Part shown: piece by piece, positions 25,984-34,597 of the stretch
Numbering within the stretch: the first letter of the stretch is position 1
How the letters are laid out: each line of letters opens with the position of its first letter
Notes under the pieces: generated by a model
What the model was told of the DNA's origin: nothing
Database searches by the model: none
The model's input: only the letters and a program-made list of their open reading frames with translations
Position numbers and translations under genes: made by a program
NCBI RefSeq assembly: GCF_034377285.1
Contig: NZ_CP139715.1
Span: 1,906,001 to 1,970,000 of the forward strand
DNA: 64,000 nucleotides
Reading direction: 5' to 3'
Source: Thalassobaculum sp. OXR-137
GTDB taxonomy: Bacteria; Pseudomonadota; Alphaproteobacteria; Thalassobaculales; Thalassobaculaceae

Positions 25984-27126
25984 TCAGGCGGCCGTTGTTC
26001 CCACCTGGATCGGCGCGTCCTTGCTCAGGAAGCCCCGGTTGGCGTCGCGGATCGCCGCCGCCTTGGCGTCGAACAGGAACGGCAGGAAAGCATAGCGGCG
26101 TCCGGCCGTAACCTTGCGGGCCTCATGCAGCATCGAGCAGGAGAACACGACCGCGCCGCCGGTCGCCGGCTTGTACAGATGCGGGCCGTATTCCGGGAAC
26201 CAGAGCTCGCCGCCCTCGAACTCCTCGGCATTCAGGTTGATCGACACCGCGAAGCGGCGATGGGCGGTGCCGGAGCCGCCGTTGTCGCGATGGGCGCTGA
26301 AGAAGCCGCTGTCGCCGCTGTCGTAGCAGCCGACCATGAACCGCTCGATATGGGTGGCGTCGAAATTGTAGACCTTCTTGATCTCGCCGGTGAGGCGGTT
26401 GATCAGGTTGCGGCGCACCCGGACGAGGGTATCGGGATTGCGGATCGGAGCGTCCCGCCGCCGCTTGACCGAGTCGTCGAGAAAGCCGGTGGTGACGCCG
26501 TTCACGTCGCGCATGACCCCGCTGGGGCCGCCGCCATGGGCCTCGTACTCGTCGATGAGCTGCCGGCAGAGGTCCCGCTCGAACACGTCGGGCACGTAGA
26601 GCACCGGCGCATGGCCGCCGGCCGGCGCGACCGAAGGCTCCGCCGGAAGTCTGGCCACCGACGCTGCGAGCCGTGCGGTGAAGGTGTCCAGCGGGCCGAA
26701 GTCGATATAGTCGGCGAGCCGCAGGTTGCGGCCGATCAGGAAGCAGCCGTTGCGCAGCACGGTGTAGTTTTGGCCGGAGCCGTTGCTCTTCCCGACCATC
26801 CCGTAGGCGCGGTGGACCTTCAGGTCCATGTCGTAGAACGGCATCGTGCGCTTGTCGTCGGACATCAGCGCCGGGTTCTGGCGTTCCTCGGGATGGGCGG
26901 TTACCAGATAGACCAGGATGCCGGCCCGATGCAGGGTCTTCTCCACCGAGCGCAGGGTACTGACGGCCTGGGCGGCGTTGCCCTTGGTGCCGCTGCCGAC
27001 GAAGCAGAGCAGCACGGTGCGGCCGGCCACCGCGTCGAACTCGAAACGCGGATTGATCGGCGTGTCGGCGATGAAGGCCGGCAGGAAGTCGCCGGGCCGG
27101 AAGGTGGGATGCGGGTGGGGGCTCAT
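25984..27126 (-). CDS. thioredoxin-fold / 2OG-Fe(II) oxygenase fusion
   Basis: A 380-residue two-domain protein. Residues about 8-160 resemble a peroxiredoxin/thioredoxin fold (FRPGDFLPAFIAD, TVLLCFVGSGTKGNAAQ, YDMDLKVHRAYGM), but the loop that normally carries the peroxidatic cysteine has none. Residues about 175-355 form a prolyl-4-hydroxylase-like oxygenase: GFFSAHRDNGG with His279 and Asp281, LNAEEFEGGELWFPEYG, SMLHEARKV with His334, and Arg343/Arg344 for 2-oxoglutarate. The C-terminal residues are Ala-rich. Substrate unknown. It follows the anti-sigma gene by 3 bp, so both may be co-transcribed. Confidence 0.78.
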   Translation of the reverse strand: MSPHPHPTFRPGDFLPAFIADTPINPRFEFDAVAGRTVLLCFVGSGTKGNAAQAVSTLRSVEKTLHRAGILVYLVTAHPEERQNPALMSDDKRTMPFYDMDLKVHRAYGMVGKSNGSGQNYTVLRNGCFLIGRNLRLADYIDFGPLDTFTARLAASVARLPAEPSVAPAGGHAPVLYVPDVFERDLCRQLIDEYEAHGGGPSGVMRDVNGVTTGFLDDSVKRRRDAPIRNPDTLVRVRRNLINRLTGEIKKVYNFDATHIERFMVGCYDSGDSGFFSAHRDNGGSGTAHRRFAVSINLNAEEFEGGELWFPEYGPHLYKPATGGAVVFSCSMLHEARKVTAGRRYAFLPFLFDAKAAAIRDANRGFLSKDAPIQVGTTAA

Positions 27127-27129
27127 GAC

Positions 27130-28011
27130 TCAGAATCCGGCAGAGGCGACGAACTGGCGGGCGATCTCGCCGACGCGCCGTTCGGGGAGGGCGGCGGTGA
27201 CGACGAAGGCGATGGAGTCGCGGCGCCCGAAGGCGACGGCGAAATCGTTGTAGCTGGTGACCACCATCTCCCCGTCCGGCACGCCGACCGAGGTCAGGCT
27301 GGCACTGTTGACGGACAGCAGCAGGGAGACCGGGCGGGCTTCCCGGTCGAAGAACAGGAACTGGACCGCCGGTCCCTGGTCGGTGGAGGCCATGTCGACC
27401 TTCGACAGGACCAGCCCTTTCGCCTTCAGCGCCGAGGGGTCGAGGCCTTCGGAGAACATCTCCGACAGCTTGGCGAAGTCGACCGAGGCCACATCGGTGG
27501 CGAACATCGGCGCCAGGGCCAGGGTTCGGTGCGCCTCGGTCGCCTCGTCGATGAAAGCGAGCGGTCCGTCGGTGGCGTTGCCCGGCCGGGGGCTCAGGAT
27601 CTCCTGCGCTGTCCAGCCGACCACGGCACCCACCACCAGGACCGCGGCGATCCTGGCCTGGGCCATCAGCACGCCGCGCCCGCGCCGCATCCAGGAATGG
27701 ACCGTGGTCGCCCGGCTCAGACGGCTCGCCGCCGCCCGCATCTCCTCGGGGATCTCGTCGTGGTCGGACCGGTCGGCGAGACCCGCGAGCAGGGTCTTGT
27801 GGCGGCTATAGGCCTCGATCTTGCGGGCCAGGTCGGGCGAGTCCTCGGCCGCCGCCTCGATCTCGCGCCGCCGCTGCGCCGACAGCTCGTCGTCCACATA
27901 GGCGCCGAGTTCCCAGTCTTCGATGGTACCGGCTTCGATGGTGCCGGCTTCGATGGAGCCTGCGCCGGTCTGGCCGACGCCGCCGGTACCGTTGCCGTTC
28001 CTACTGGACAT
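27130..28011 (-). CDS. transmembrane anti-sigma factor
   Basis: A 293-residue protein. ATG 28011 has a strong GGAGG five bases before it and is preferred over 28023. Layout: disordered N-terminus with three repeats, an anti-sigma domain (DWELGAYVDDELSAQRRREIEAA...) at about 35-90, one membrane helix (RIAAVLVVGAVVGWTAQEIL, about 120-140), and a periplasmic domain. The HxxxCxxC zinc motif of ZAS anti-sigmas is missing. The gene overlaps the upstream ECF sigma gene by 11 bp, the usual pairing. The oxygenase gene follows downstream. Confidence 0.82.
   Translation of the reverse strand: MSSRNGNGTGGVGQTGAGSIEAGTIEAGTIEDWELGAYVDDELSAQRRREIEAAAEDSPDLARKIEAYSRHKTLLAGLADRSDHDEIPEEMRAAASRLSRATTVHSWMRRGRGVLMAQARIAAVLVVGAVVGWTAQEILSPRPGNATDGPLAFIDEATEAHRTLALAPMFATDVASVDFAKLSEMFSEGLDPSALKAKGLVLSKVDMASTDQGPAVQFLFFDREARPVSLLLSVNSASLTSVGVPDGEMVVTSYNDFAVAFGRRDSIAFVVTAALPERRVGEIARQFVASAGF
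27918..27962. repeat. three 15-bp tandem repeats in the anti-sigma gene
   Basis: CTTCGATGGTACCGG is repeated three times in frame (27918-27932, 27933-27947, 27948-27962; later copies differ at one to three bases). On the minus strand they encode A-G-[ST]-I-E units near the N-terminus of the anti-sigma protein. Being a multiple of three, copy-number change would keep the frame. Confidence 0.75.
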
Positions 28012-28537
28012 TGCGTCCTCCAACCACGGTGAGGGGAATGACAGGTGAGCGGTCTTCGTCTTCGTCTTCGAGCAACTGGCGCAGCGCCTCTCGGCCGCGG
28101 GCGAGGCGGGAGCGCACCGTGCCGACCGGGATGTCCATAGCCGCCGCGATTTCGTCGGTGCCGAAGCCCTCGACGGAGACCAGCAGGAGGACCTCCCGCT
28201 GCTGCGGCGGGAGCTTCGCGATCGCGCCGAGCACCCGCGTCAGTTCGGCGCTGGTCTCCTGGGTACCGGCGACGGTCGGGGCGATGTGTTCGGACCAGGA
28301 GGTCTCGCGATCCCGGCGCGACCGGTTCTCGCGGATCGACGACCGGAAGGTGTTGTGCATGATGGAGAACAGCCAGACCCGCAGGTTGCGGCCGTCAACG
28401 AACTGGCCGGCGCTGCGGACCGCCTTTTCCAGGGTCGACTGAACAAGGTCGTCCGCATCGACCGGCGTGCCGGTCAGCATCCGCGCGTAGCGGCGAAGCT
28501 GATGGACGTGGTCGAGGATTTCGGAACTGGTGACCAT
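28001..28537 (-). CDS. ECF sigma factor
   Basis: A 178-residue extracytoplasmic-function sigma factor. Region 2: LRRYARMLTGTPVDADDLVQ, STLEKAVRSAGQFVDG, NLRVWLFSIMHNTFRSSIR. Region 4: LPPQQREVLLLVSVEGFGTD and EIAAAMDIPVGTVRSRLARG, a helix-turn-helix that reads the -35 element. The acidic tail LLEDEDEDRS follows. There is no region 3 or 1.1, as usual in ECF factors. It overlaps the anti-sigma gene. It probably controls a stress regulon; the target promoters cannot be read here. Confidence 0.9.
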   Translation of the reverse strand: MVTSSEILDHVHQLRRYARMLTGTPVDADDLVQSTLEKAVRSAGQFVDGRNLRVWLFSIMHNTFRSSIRENRSRRDRETSWSEHIAPTVAGTQETSAELTRVLGAIAKLPPQQREVLLLVSVEGFGTDEIAAAMDIPVGTVRSRLARGREALRQLLEDEDEDRSPVIPLTVVGGRNVQ

Positions 28538-28649
28538 GGCGGCCTTCTCCGGGGGTTACAGGAGATATACGCCGCCGGTTTCCAGGCTTATCCCGTCCCG
28601 TGGAAAAAAATCGTGCACCGCCTTCGGACGGTTGTCCGGATTCGGCCCG

Positions 28650-29402
28650 TCAGAGGTCGCCGACAAACCGGCCAACCGCCTCGATGACGCGGTCGGCGCT
28701 GTCGAGATGGGGCGCGTGGCCGCTGTTCTCGATCAGCAGCGCTTCCGACGGACCGGAAACCTGGTCGACGATGGCATGGACCTGGGCGGGGGTGCCGTAT
28801 TCGTCGTCCAGTCCCTGGATCGCCAGCACCGGGCAGCGCACGTCGGACAGACGGTGTTCGATATTCCAGGCGGCGAAGGGCGGCGTCAGCCAGGCATCGG
28901 CCCAGCGGTAGAAGACCTTCTCGGCCCGTTCCGGCCCGTGGTGGCGCAGCAGCGCCGCCTTCAGCCGGCTGTCCGGCGCCTCGTAGGCGCCGACCGCCTC
29001 GCGGATCCCGGCCAGGGTGATCTCCTCGACGAAGACATGGGCGGCCTCGGTGATGCAGGCGGCGATTCGCTCCGGCGCCATCGCGGCGGCAAGCAGGGCG
29101 ATGGTGCCGCCGTCGGAATGGCCGAAGAGGATCGCCTGCCCGATGCTCTCGCGCTGCAGCAGGTCGATCAGCGCCTCCGCTTCGCGGACGTGATAGTCCA
29201 GCGCGTGGCCGCCGCGCACCGGATCGTCGAACGGCTCGGCCGTTCCGTGACCGCGCCGGTCCGGCACCAATCCGCCCCGCCCCAACGCGGCGCAGAGAGC
29301 CTCGGGAAAGCCTCGCCACATGGTGGCCGCGCCCAATCCCTCATGCAGGAACACGATTTCCGGCGAGGGCCCGGGGATCCGGACGGGATGTTCTTCGCTC
29401 AT
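28650..29402 (-). CDS. alpha/beta-fold hydrolase
   Basis: A 250-residue alpha/beta hydrolase. The nucleophile elbow GHSDGGTIALLAAAMAP carries the Ser; an early oxyanion/HG-like motif is FLHEGLGAATMWRGFP; a late Asp is in LAIQGLDDEYGTPAQV; the His is in IENSGHAPHLDSADRV. Together they give the Ser-Asp-His triad. The longer frame to 29714 has a non-conserved leader; the start is at 29402. Substrate unknown; it is similar in layout to proline iminopeptidase and meta-cleavage hydrolases. Divergent from the acyl-CoA synthetase at 29708. Confidence 0.82.
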   Translation of the reverse strand: MSEEHPVRIPGPSPEIVFLHEGLGAATMWRGFPEALCAALGRGGLVPDRRGHGTAEPFDDPVRGGHALDYHVREAEALIDLLQRESIGQAILFGHSDGGTIALLAAAMAPERIAACITEAAHVFVEEITLAGIREAVGAYEAPDSRLKAALLRHHGPERAEKVFYRWADAWLTPPFAAWNIEHRLSDVRCPVLAIQGLDDEYGTPAQVHAIVDQVSGPSEALLIENSGHAPHLDSADRVIEAVGRFVGDL

Positions 29403-29707
29403 GCTTACCAATCCTGGCGGTGGGCTGGATGTTGCAGCGCAACACGGGTTGTCTAGTGCAAATTCGGCAATGGCTTGTGTCTTGCGGGGAAACAGGAATC
29501 GGCGTATCCAAATCAGGACCCTGCTGCGGCGGGGTAAAAAAATAAAGCCACCGATCCGGCCATCCGCGTCAAGCGGAGGAACAAGGGGCGGGGCAAAAAC
29601 AGGGATGGAAACGGGAACATGTCCGCTTGCGGCAGCCATGAAGGGCGTCGTGTAGCCGGATGGAATGCCGCTCGGTCCCTGCGTGTGACGTGGAGGACGA
29701 TGGGCTG
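29403..29707. other. divergent intergenic region (305 bp) with one inverted repeat
   Basis: This gap separates the minus-strand hydrolase from the plus-strand acyl-CoA synthetase. TGTTGC-AGC-GCAACA at 29430-29444 is a perfect 6-bp inverted repeat. A run of A residues occurs around 29536-29543. GTGGAGGAC before 29708 is the ribosome site of the synthetase gene. I see no gene here and no promoter I would name. Confidence 0.5.
29430..29444. promoter_or_regulatory. candidate operator TGTTGC-N3-GCAACA
   Basis: A perfect 6-bp inverted repeat in the divergent gap. A similar GTGTTGC...GCAACAC repeat occurs at 51402-51421, also in a divergent gap, so both may be sites for one regulator. Confidence 0.3.
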
Positions 29708-31636
29708 ATGGCATATCCCGATCCGGCGGTTTACGACACGCTGCCGAAACTCCTTAAGCACAATGTCGACCACCACGGCTCCGACATCGCCGTCCGCGAG
29801 AAGGATCTCGGGATCTGGCACGAGTCCACCTGGGCCGAGTACGGCGCCAAGGTGAAGCATATCGCGCTGGCCATCCGCGACCTGGGCGTGACCCGGGGCG
29901 ACGTGGTCGCCATGATCGGCGACAACGACAGCGACTGGACCGCCTTCGAGATCGCCGGCCATGCCGCGGGCGCGATGACCATGGGCATCTACCGCGACGC
30001 GCTGGAGGAGGAGGTCGGCTACCTCGCCGAATATGCCGAGGTGAAGCTGGTCTATGCCGAGGATCAGGAGCAGGTGGACAAGTTCCTCTCGCTCGCCGAC
30101 CGGCTACCGACCCTGCGCCACATCGTCTATGCCGACGACCGAGGGATGCGGAAGCGCTCCGATCCCCGGCTGATCCATCTCGACACGCTGATCGCCGCCG
30201 GCATCGAGGCCGACCGCAAAGCGCCGGGCGCGTTCGACGCCATGGTCGCCGCCACCAAGGGCGAGGACGTGGCGATCCTGTGCACCACCTCCGGCACGAC
30301 CTCCAACCCGAAGCTGGCGATGCTGCCCCACGGCCGGTTCGTGCGGCACATGCATACCTATCTGGCCGCCGATCCCAAGGGACCGCACGACGAGTACGTC
30401 TCGGTGCTGCCGCTGCCCTGGATCATGGAGCAGGTCTACGTCTTCGGCTTCAGTCTGGTGTCGCGGATGAAGATCAATTTCCCGGAGAGCGAGGAGACCA
30501 GCTTCGCCGATTTGCGGGAGATCGGACCGACCTTCCTGCTGCTCGCTCCGCGGGTGCTGGAGCAGATCGCCGCCGACATGCGCGCCCGGATGATGGACGC
30601 CTCGTCCCTGAACCAGTGGCTGTTCGACAAGGGCCTGAAGATCGCCGTCGAGGCGGTCGAGCAGGGTCGGCATTCGAGCCTGGCGAACATGATGGTCATG
30701 GGCGCGCTGCGCGACCGGCTGGGCTTCGCCAATGTGACCTCGGCGGCGACCGGCGGTGCGGCGATGGGGCCGGACACCTTCAAGCTGTTCCTCGCCATGG
30801 GCGTTCCGCTGAAACAGCTCTACGGCCAGACCGAGACCCTGGGCGCCTATACCCTGCAGGACGGCAAGGAACTCGACGTCGATACGGTCGGCATCCCCTT
30901 CGAGGGCTGCGAGGTGACGATCGAGAACCCCGATCCCGAGGGCGTGGGCGAGATCGTGACCCGCCACCCGAACATGTTCATCGGCTACTACAAGAACCCT
31001 GAATCGACCGCCGCCGATCTGCGCGACGGCTGGATGCATACCGGCGATGCCGGCTATTTCGACGCCAAGGGCCGGCTCACCGTGATCGACCGGCTCAAGG
31101 ACATGGCGGAGACCTCCACGGGGGTGAAGTTCTCGCCGCAATACATCGAGAACAAGCTGAAGTTCTCCCCCTATGTGGGCGAGGCGGTGATCCTGGGGTC
31201 GGGCAAACCGTTCCTGACCGCGATCATCTGCGTGCGGTTCTCCACCGTCTCCAAATGGGCCGAGAAGAACCGGGTGGGTTTCACTTCCTATGCCGGACTG
31301 TCGGCGGACGAGCGGATCTACGAGCTGATCCGCGGCGAGGTCGAGGGGGTCAATGCCGGCCTGCCGGAGCACCAGCGCATCCGCCGCTTCCTACTCCTCT
31401 ACAAGGAACTGGACGCCGATGACGGCGAGCTGACCCGCACCCGCAAGGTGCGGCGCGGCGTGGTGGGCGAGCGCTACGGCCAGATCATCGACGGGCTCTA
31501 CGGCGATGCCGGCACTGCGCGCCTCGACACCGAGGTGACCTTCGAGGACGGCCGGCGCACCCGGGTCCAGGCGGATATGAAGATCATGCAGGTCGAGGCG
31601 GGATCCTCGGCCGGCACCCTCAGAAAGGCGGGCTGA
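29708..31636 (+). CDS. AMP-forming acyl-CoA synthetase of the ABC importer cluster
   Basis: A 642-residue long-chain-type acyl-CoA synthetase. Motifs: ILCTTSGTTSNPKLAMLPHG (P-loop near 190-205), KQLYGQTETLGAYTLQDGK, DGWMHTGDAGYFDAKGRLTV and IDRLKDMAETSTGVKFSPQY, YIENKLKFSPYVGEAVILGS. The last part is charged and ends in GRRTRVQADMKIMQVEAGSS. ATG 29708 sits behind GGAGGAC. It precedes, by 2 bp, a LivG-type ATPase gene, so it is the first gene of a transport operon and probably activates the imported acid with CoA. The specific acid is unknown. Confidence 0.88.
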   Translation: MAYPDPAVYDTLPKLLKHNVDHHGSDIAVREKDLGIWHESTWAEYGAKVKHIALAIRDLGVTRGDVVAMIGDNDSDWTAFEIAGHAAGAMTMGIYRDALEEEVGYLAEYAEVKLVYAEDQEQVDKFLSLADRLPTLRHIVYADDRGMRKRSDPRLIHLDTLIAAGIEADRKAPGAFDAMVAATKGEDVAILCTTSGTTSNPKLAMLPHGRFVRHMHTYLAADPKGPHDEYVSVLPLPWIMEQVYVFGFSLVSRMKINFPESEETSFADLREIGPTFLLLAPRVLEQIAADMRARMMDASSLNQWLFDKGLKIAVEAVEQGRHSSLANMMVMGALRDRLGFANVTSAATGGAAMGPDTFKLFLAMGVPLKQLYGQTETLGAYTLQDGKELDVDTVGIPFEGCEVTIENPDPEGVGEIVTRHPNMFIGYYKNPESTAADLRDGWMHTGDAGYFDAKGRLTVIDRLKDMAETSTGVKFSPQYIENKLKFSPYVGEAVILGSGKPFLTAIICVRFSTVSKWAEKNRVGFTSYAGLSADERIYELIRGEVEGVNAGLPEHQRIRRFLLLYKELDADDGELTRTRKVRRGVVGERYGQIIDGLYGDAGTARLDTEVTFEDGRRTRVQADMKIMQVEAGSSAGTLRKAG

Positions 31637-31638
31637 CC

Positions 31639-32481
31639 GTGGCTGCAGTGCAAGGGTTCGAACCGGAAACGGCCTCCGACGCGATGGAGCTGCCGGGTCA
31701 GGAGGCGGGCGAGGTCGTCCTGAAGCTGGAGAATATCGAGCTGGGCTTCGGCGGCGTGAAGGCGATCAACGATGTCAGCTTCGAGGTCCGCAAGGGCGAG
31801 ATCCGGGCGATCATCGGGCCGAACGGTGCCGGCAAGTCGTCGATGCTCAACTGCATCAACGGCTTCTACAAACCGCAGAAGGGGACCATCACCTTCAACG
31901 GCATGACCATGTCCGGCATGGACCCACATTACGCGGCGGCCAACGGCATCGCCCGCACCTTCCAGAACATCGCGCTGTTCCGCGGCATGTCGACCCTCGA
32001 CAACCTGATGACCGGCCGCGTGCTGAAGATGAACCGCGGGTTCTTCTGGCAGGCGCTGCGCTGGGGACCGGCCCAGCGCGAGGAGATCGAGCACCGCGCC
32101 TTCGTCGAGACGGTCATCGACTTCCTGGAGATCCAGTCGATCCGCCGCACGCCGGTGGGCCGCCTGCCCTACGGCCTGCAGAAGCGGGTGGAACTCGGCC
32201 GCGCCCTGGCGATGCAGCCGAGCATCCTGCTGCTCGACGAGCCGATGGCCGGCATGAACGTGGAGGAGAAGCAGGACATGTCTCGCTTCATCCTCGACGT
32301 GAACGAGGAATTCGGGACCACCATCGTGCTGATCGAGCACGACATGGGCGTCGTCATGGACATCTCGGACCGGGTGGTCGTGCTCGACTACGGGCGCAAG
32401 ATCGCCGACGGCACGCCGGACGAGGTGCGCAGAAACCAGAACGTGATCGACGCCTATCTCGGCGTTCCCCACGAAGACTGA
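31639..32481 (+). CDS. livG: ABC transporter ATPase, LivG-type
   Basis: A 280-residue ATP-binding subunit of a HAAT-family importer. Walker A is IGPNGAGKSSMLNCINGFYK, the signature-like region LPYGLQKRVELGRALAMQPS carries the LivG variant of LSGGQ, Walker B is LLLDEPMAGMNVEEKQDM, and the switch His is in IVLIEHDMGVVMDISDRVVV. Start codon is GTG 31639. It pairs with the LivF-like ATPase at 36006. Location: cytoplasmic face of the inner membrane. Confidence 0.9.
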   Translation: MAAVQGFEPETASDAMELPGQEAGEVVLKLENIELGFGGVKAINDVSFEVRKGEIRAIIGPNGAGKSSMLNCINGFYKPQKGTITFNGMTMSGMDPHYAAANGIARTFQNIALFRGMSTLDNLMTGRVLKMNRGFFWQALRWGPAQREEIEHRAFVETVIDFLEIQSIRRTPVGRLPYGLQKRVELGRALAMQPSILLLDEPMAGMNVEEKQDMSRFILDVNEEFGTTIVLIEHDMGVVMDISDRVVVLDYGRKIADGTPDEVRRNQNVIDAYLGVPHED

Positions 32482-32498
32482 CGGGCGGAGACAGCGTA

Positions 32499-33395
32499 AT
32501 GGAGTTCTGGTTCTTCATCGAAGTCGTGCTGAACGGGATGTTCGCCGGCACGATGTATTCGCTCATCGCCCTCGGCTTCGTGCTGATCTTCAAGGCGTCG
32601 GGGGTGTTCAACTTCGCCCAGGGCTTCATGGTGCTGTTCGCCGCCCTGTGCTTCGTCGGTTTCCTCGAAATGGGGCTGCCGATGGTCGTCGCGCTGATCC
32701 TGGCCGGCGCGATCATGGTCGCCTGGGCCTTCGCCGTGGAGCGGCTGGTGCTGCGCCATCTGGTGAACCAGGAGCCGATCATCCTGTTCATGGCGACGAT
32801 CGGCATCGCCTTCTTCCTGGAAGGCTTCGGCGAGTTGCTGTGGGGTGCCGACGTGCATCCGCTGGACGTGGGCATTCCGGACGGAGCGTGGTTCATCGGC
32901 CCCGACGGGGCGATCATGGTGCAGCAGTTCGACGTCTCCGCCGCGATCATCGCCGGCGGCCTGGTCGCCGCCCTCGCTCTGTTCTTCACCTACACGCGGA
33001 TCGGCCGGGCGCTGCGCGCGGTGGCCGACGACCACCAGGCCGCCCTGTCGGTCGGCATCCCGCTGAACCAGATCTGGATCATCGTCTGGGCGGTGGCCGG
33101 GCTGGTGGCGCTGGTTGCCGGCATCATCTGGGGCTCGCGCCTCGGCGTGCAGTTCTCGCTGTCGATCCTGGCGCTCAAGGCCCTGCCGGTGCTGATCCTC
33201 GGCGGCTTCACCTCGGTGCCCGGCGCCATCGTCGGCGGCCTGATCATCGGCATCGGCGAGAAAGTCGCCGAGATCTATCTCGGCCCGTATATCGGCGGCG
33301 GTATCGAGGAGTGGTTCGCCTATGTCGTCGCCATGCTGTTCCTGCTGTACCGGCCGCAGGGCCTGTTCGGCGACAAGATCATCGAGAGGGTCTGA
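32499..33395 (+). CDS. livH: ABC transporter permease, LivH-type
   Basis: A 298-residue inner-membrane permease with about eight hydrophobic helices. The start FIEVVLNGMFAGTMYSLIAL, SGVFNFAQGFMVLFAALCFV and the late PVLILGGFTSVPGAIVGGLI are standard LivH patterns. It is 17 bp downstream of the LivG-like gene, and its stop overlaps no gene but is 2 bp from the LivM-like start. It forms the membrane channel with LivM. Confidence 0.9.
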   Translation: MEFWFFIEVVLNGMFAGTMYSLIALGFVLIFKASGVFNFAQGFMVLFAALCFVGFLEMGLPMVVALILAGAIMVAWAFAVERLVLRHLVNQEPIILFMATIGIAFFLEGFGELLWGADVHPLDVGIPDGAWFIGPDGAIMVQQFDVSAAIIAGGLVAALALFFTYTRIGRALRAVADDHQAALSVGIPLNQIWIIVWAVAGLVALVAGIIWGSRLGVQFSLSILALKALPVLILGGFTSVPGAIVGGLIIGIGEKVAEIYLGPYIGGGIEEWFAYVVAMLFLLYRPQGLFGDKIIERV

Positions 33396-33397
33396 GG

Positions 33398-34474
33398 ATG
33401 TTCTATCGCGAAGCCGGCATCTATAAGACGAGCTACGCGGCCGACCAGGCCCTGTTCCGGATCCCGCTCGACCGCATTTTCGTGATCGCCGTGGTGCTCG
33501 TCGCCACCTTCGTGATCCCGGTGATCGGCAACGAGTACTGGCTCGGCTCGATCCTGATCCCGACCCTGATCATGGCGATCGCCACGATCGGCCTGAACAT
33601 CCTGCTGGGATATTGCGGCCAGCTAAGCCTCGGGACCGGCGCCTTCATGGCCGCCGGCGCCTTCCTCGGCTACAAGGTCGCCACGGCCTTCCCATGGATG
33701 CCGATCTGGGCCGTGGTTATCATCGGCGGCCTGTCGGCGGCGCTGATCGGCGTCGCGTTCGGCCTGCCGAGCCTGCGGATCAAGGGCTTCTATCTGGCGG
33801 TGACCACGCTCGCGGCGCAGTTCTTCCTGCTCTGGCTGTTCCAGAAAGTTCCGTGGTTCGTGAACGACTCGATCTCCGGCGTGCCGACGGCGCCGCCGCG
33901 GGAGATGTTCGGCTACCTGGTCACCGGGGCCGAGGCGTCGGTCGAGGCGCGCTACCTCTTCATCCTCGCCTTCACCGTGGTGCTCGCCCTGGTCGCCGCC
34001 AATCTGGTGCGCGGGCGGATCGGACGGACCTGGATGGCGATCCGCGACATGGACATCGCCGCCGAACTGATCGGCATCAAGCCGCTGCCGACCAAGCTCT
34101 CGGCCTTCGCCGTCAGCTCGTTCTACTGCGGCGTCGCCGGCGTGCTCTGGTCGTTCTGCTACATCAACACCGTCGAGGCGACCGCCTTCGACATCTTCCG
34201 GTCGTTCTCCGTGCTGTTCATGGTGATCATCGGCGGGTTGGGCAGCATCCTGGGATGCTTCCTGGGCGCCTTTTTCATTTTCCTGCTGCCGATCTTCCTG
34301 AACAGCGCCCCCGGATGGATCGGCCTGGAAGTGCCCACCGAACTCATCAGCCATGCGGAGTTCATGGTGTTCGGTGCGCTCATCGTCTTCTTTCTGATCG
34401 TCGAGCCGCACGGCCTCGCCCGTCTTTGGGCGATCACGAAGGAGAAACTGCGCCTGTGGCCGTTCCCGTACTAG
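33398..34474 (+). CDS. livM: ABC transporter permease, LivM-type
   Basis: A 358-residue inner-membrane permease. The start at ATG 33398 (MFYREAGIYKTSY...) follows the LivH stop by 2 bp with GAGG ahead of it. Family segments: LNILLGYCGQLSLGTGAFMA, LPSLRIKGFYLAVTTLAAQF, RTWMAIRDMDIAAELIGIKP, and FMVIIGGLGSILGCFLGAFF. Partner of the LivH subunit. A hairpin and the substrate-binding-protein gene follow after a 123 bp gap. Confidence 0.9.
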   Translation: MFYREAGIYKTSYAADQALFRIPLDRIFVIAVVLVATFVIPVIGNEYWLGSILIPTLIMAIATIGLNILLGYCGQLSLGTGAFMAAGAFLGYKVATAFPWMPIWAVVIIGGLSAALIGVAFGLPSLRIKGFYLAVTTLAAQFFLLWLFQKVPWFVNDSISGVPTAPPREMFGYLVTGAEASVEARYLFILAFTVVLALVAANLVRGRIGRTWMAIRDMDIAAELIGIKPLPTKLSAFAVSSFYCGVAGVLWSFCYINTVEATAFDIFRSFSVLFMVIIGGLGSILGCFLGAFFIFLLPIFLNSAPGWIGLEVPTELISHAEFMVFGALIVFFLIVEPHGLARLWAITKEKLRLWPFPY

Positions 34475-34559
34475 GCCAACTGGTAGGGAAAACGCTCAGG
34501 CGTGTCGTTTCGGCGGAGACACGATGCGGCATCGACCGCACCGGCACCCGCCAACAGAA

Positions 34560-34576
34560 GCAAAGCTCCGCTTTGC
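34560..34576 (+). other. 7-bp hairpin just upstream of the binding-protein gene
   Basis: GCAAAGC (34560-34566), TCC loop, GCTTTGC (34570-34576), followed by the ribosome site AGGGAGGAC and ATG 34598. A weaker GTGTC / GACAC pair (34502-34522) precedes it. A hairpin at this position in the operon could protect the downstream message end or be a processing point. Confidence 0.5.
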
Positions 34577-34597
34577 AAACAGGGAGGACATAGGAAG

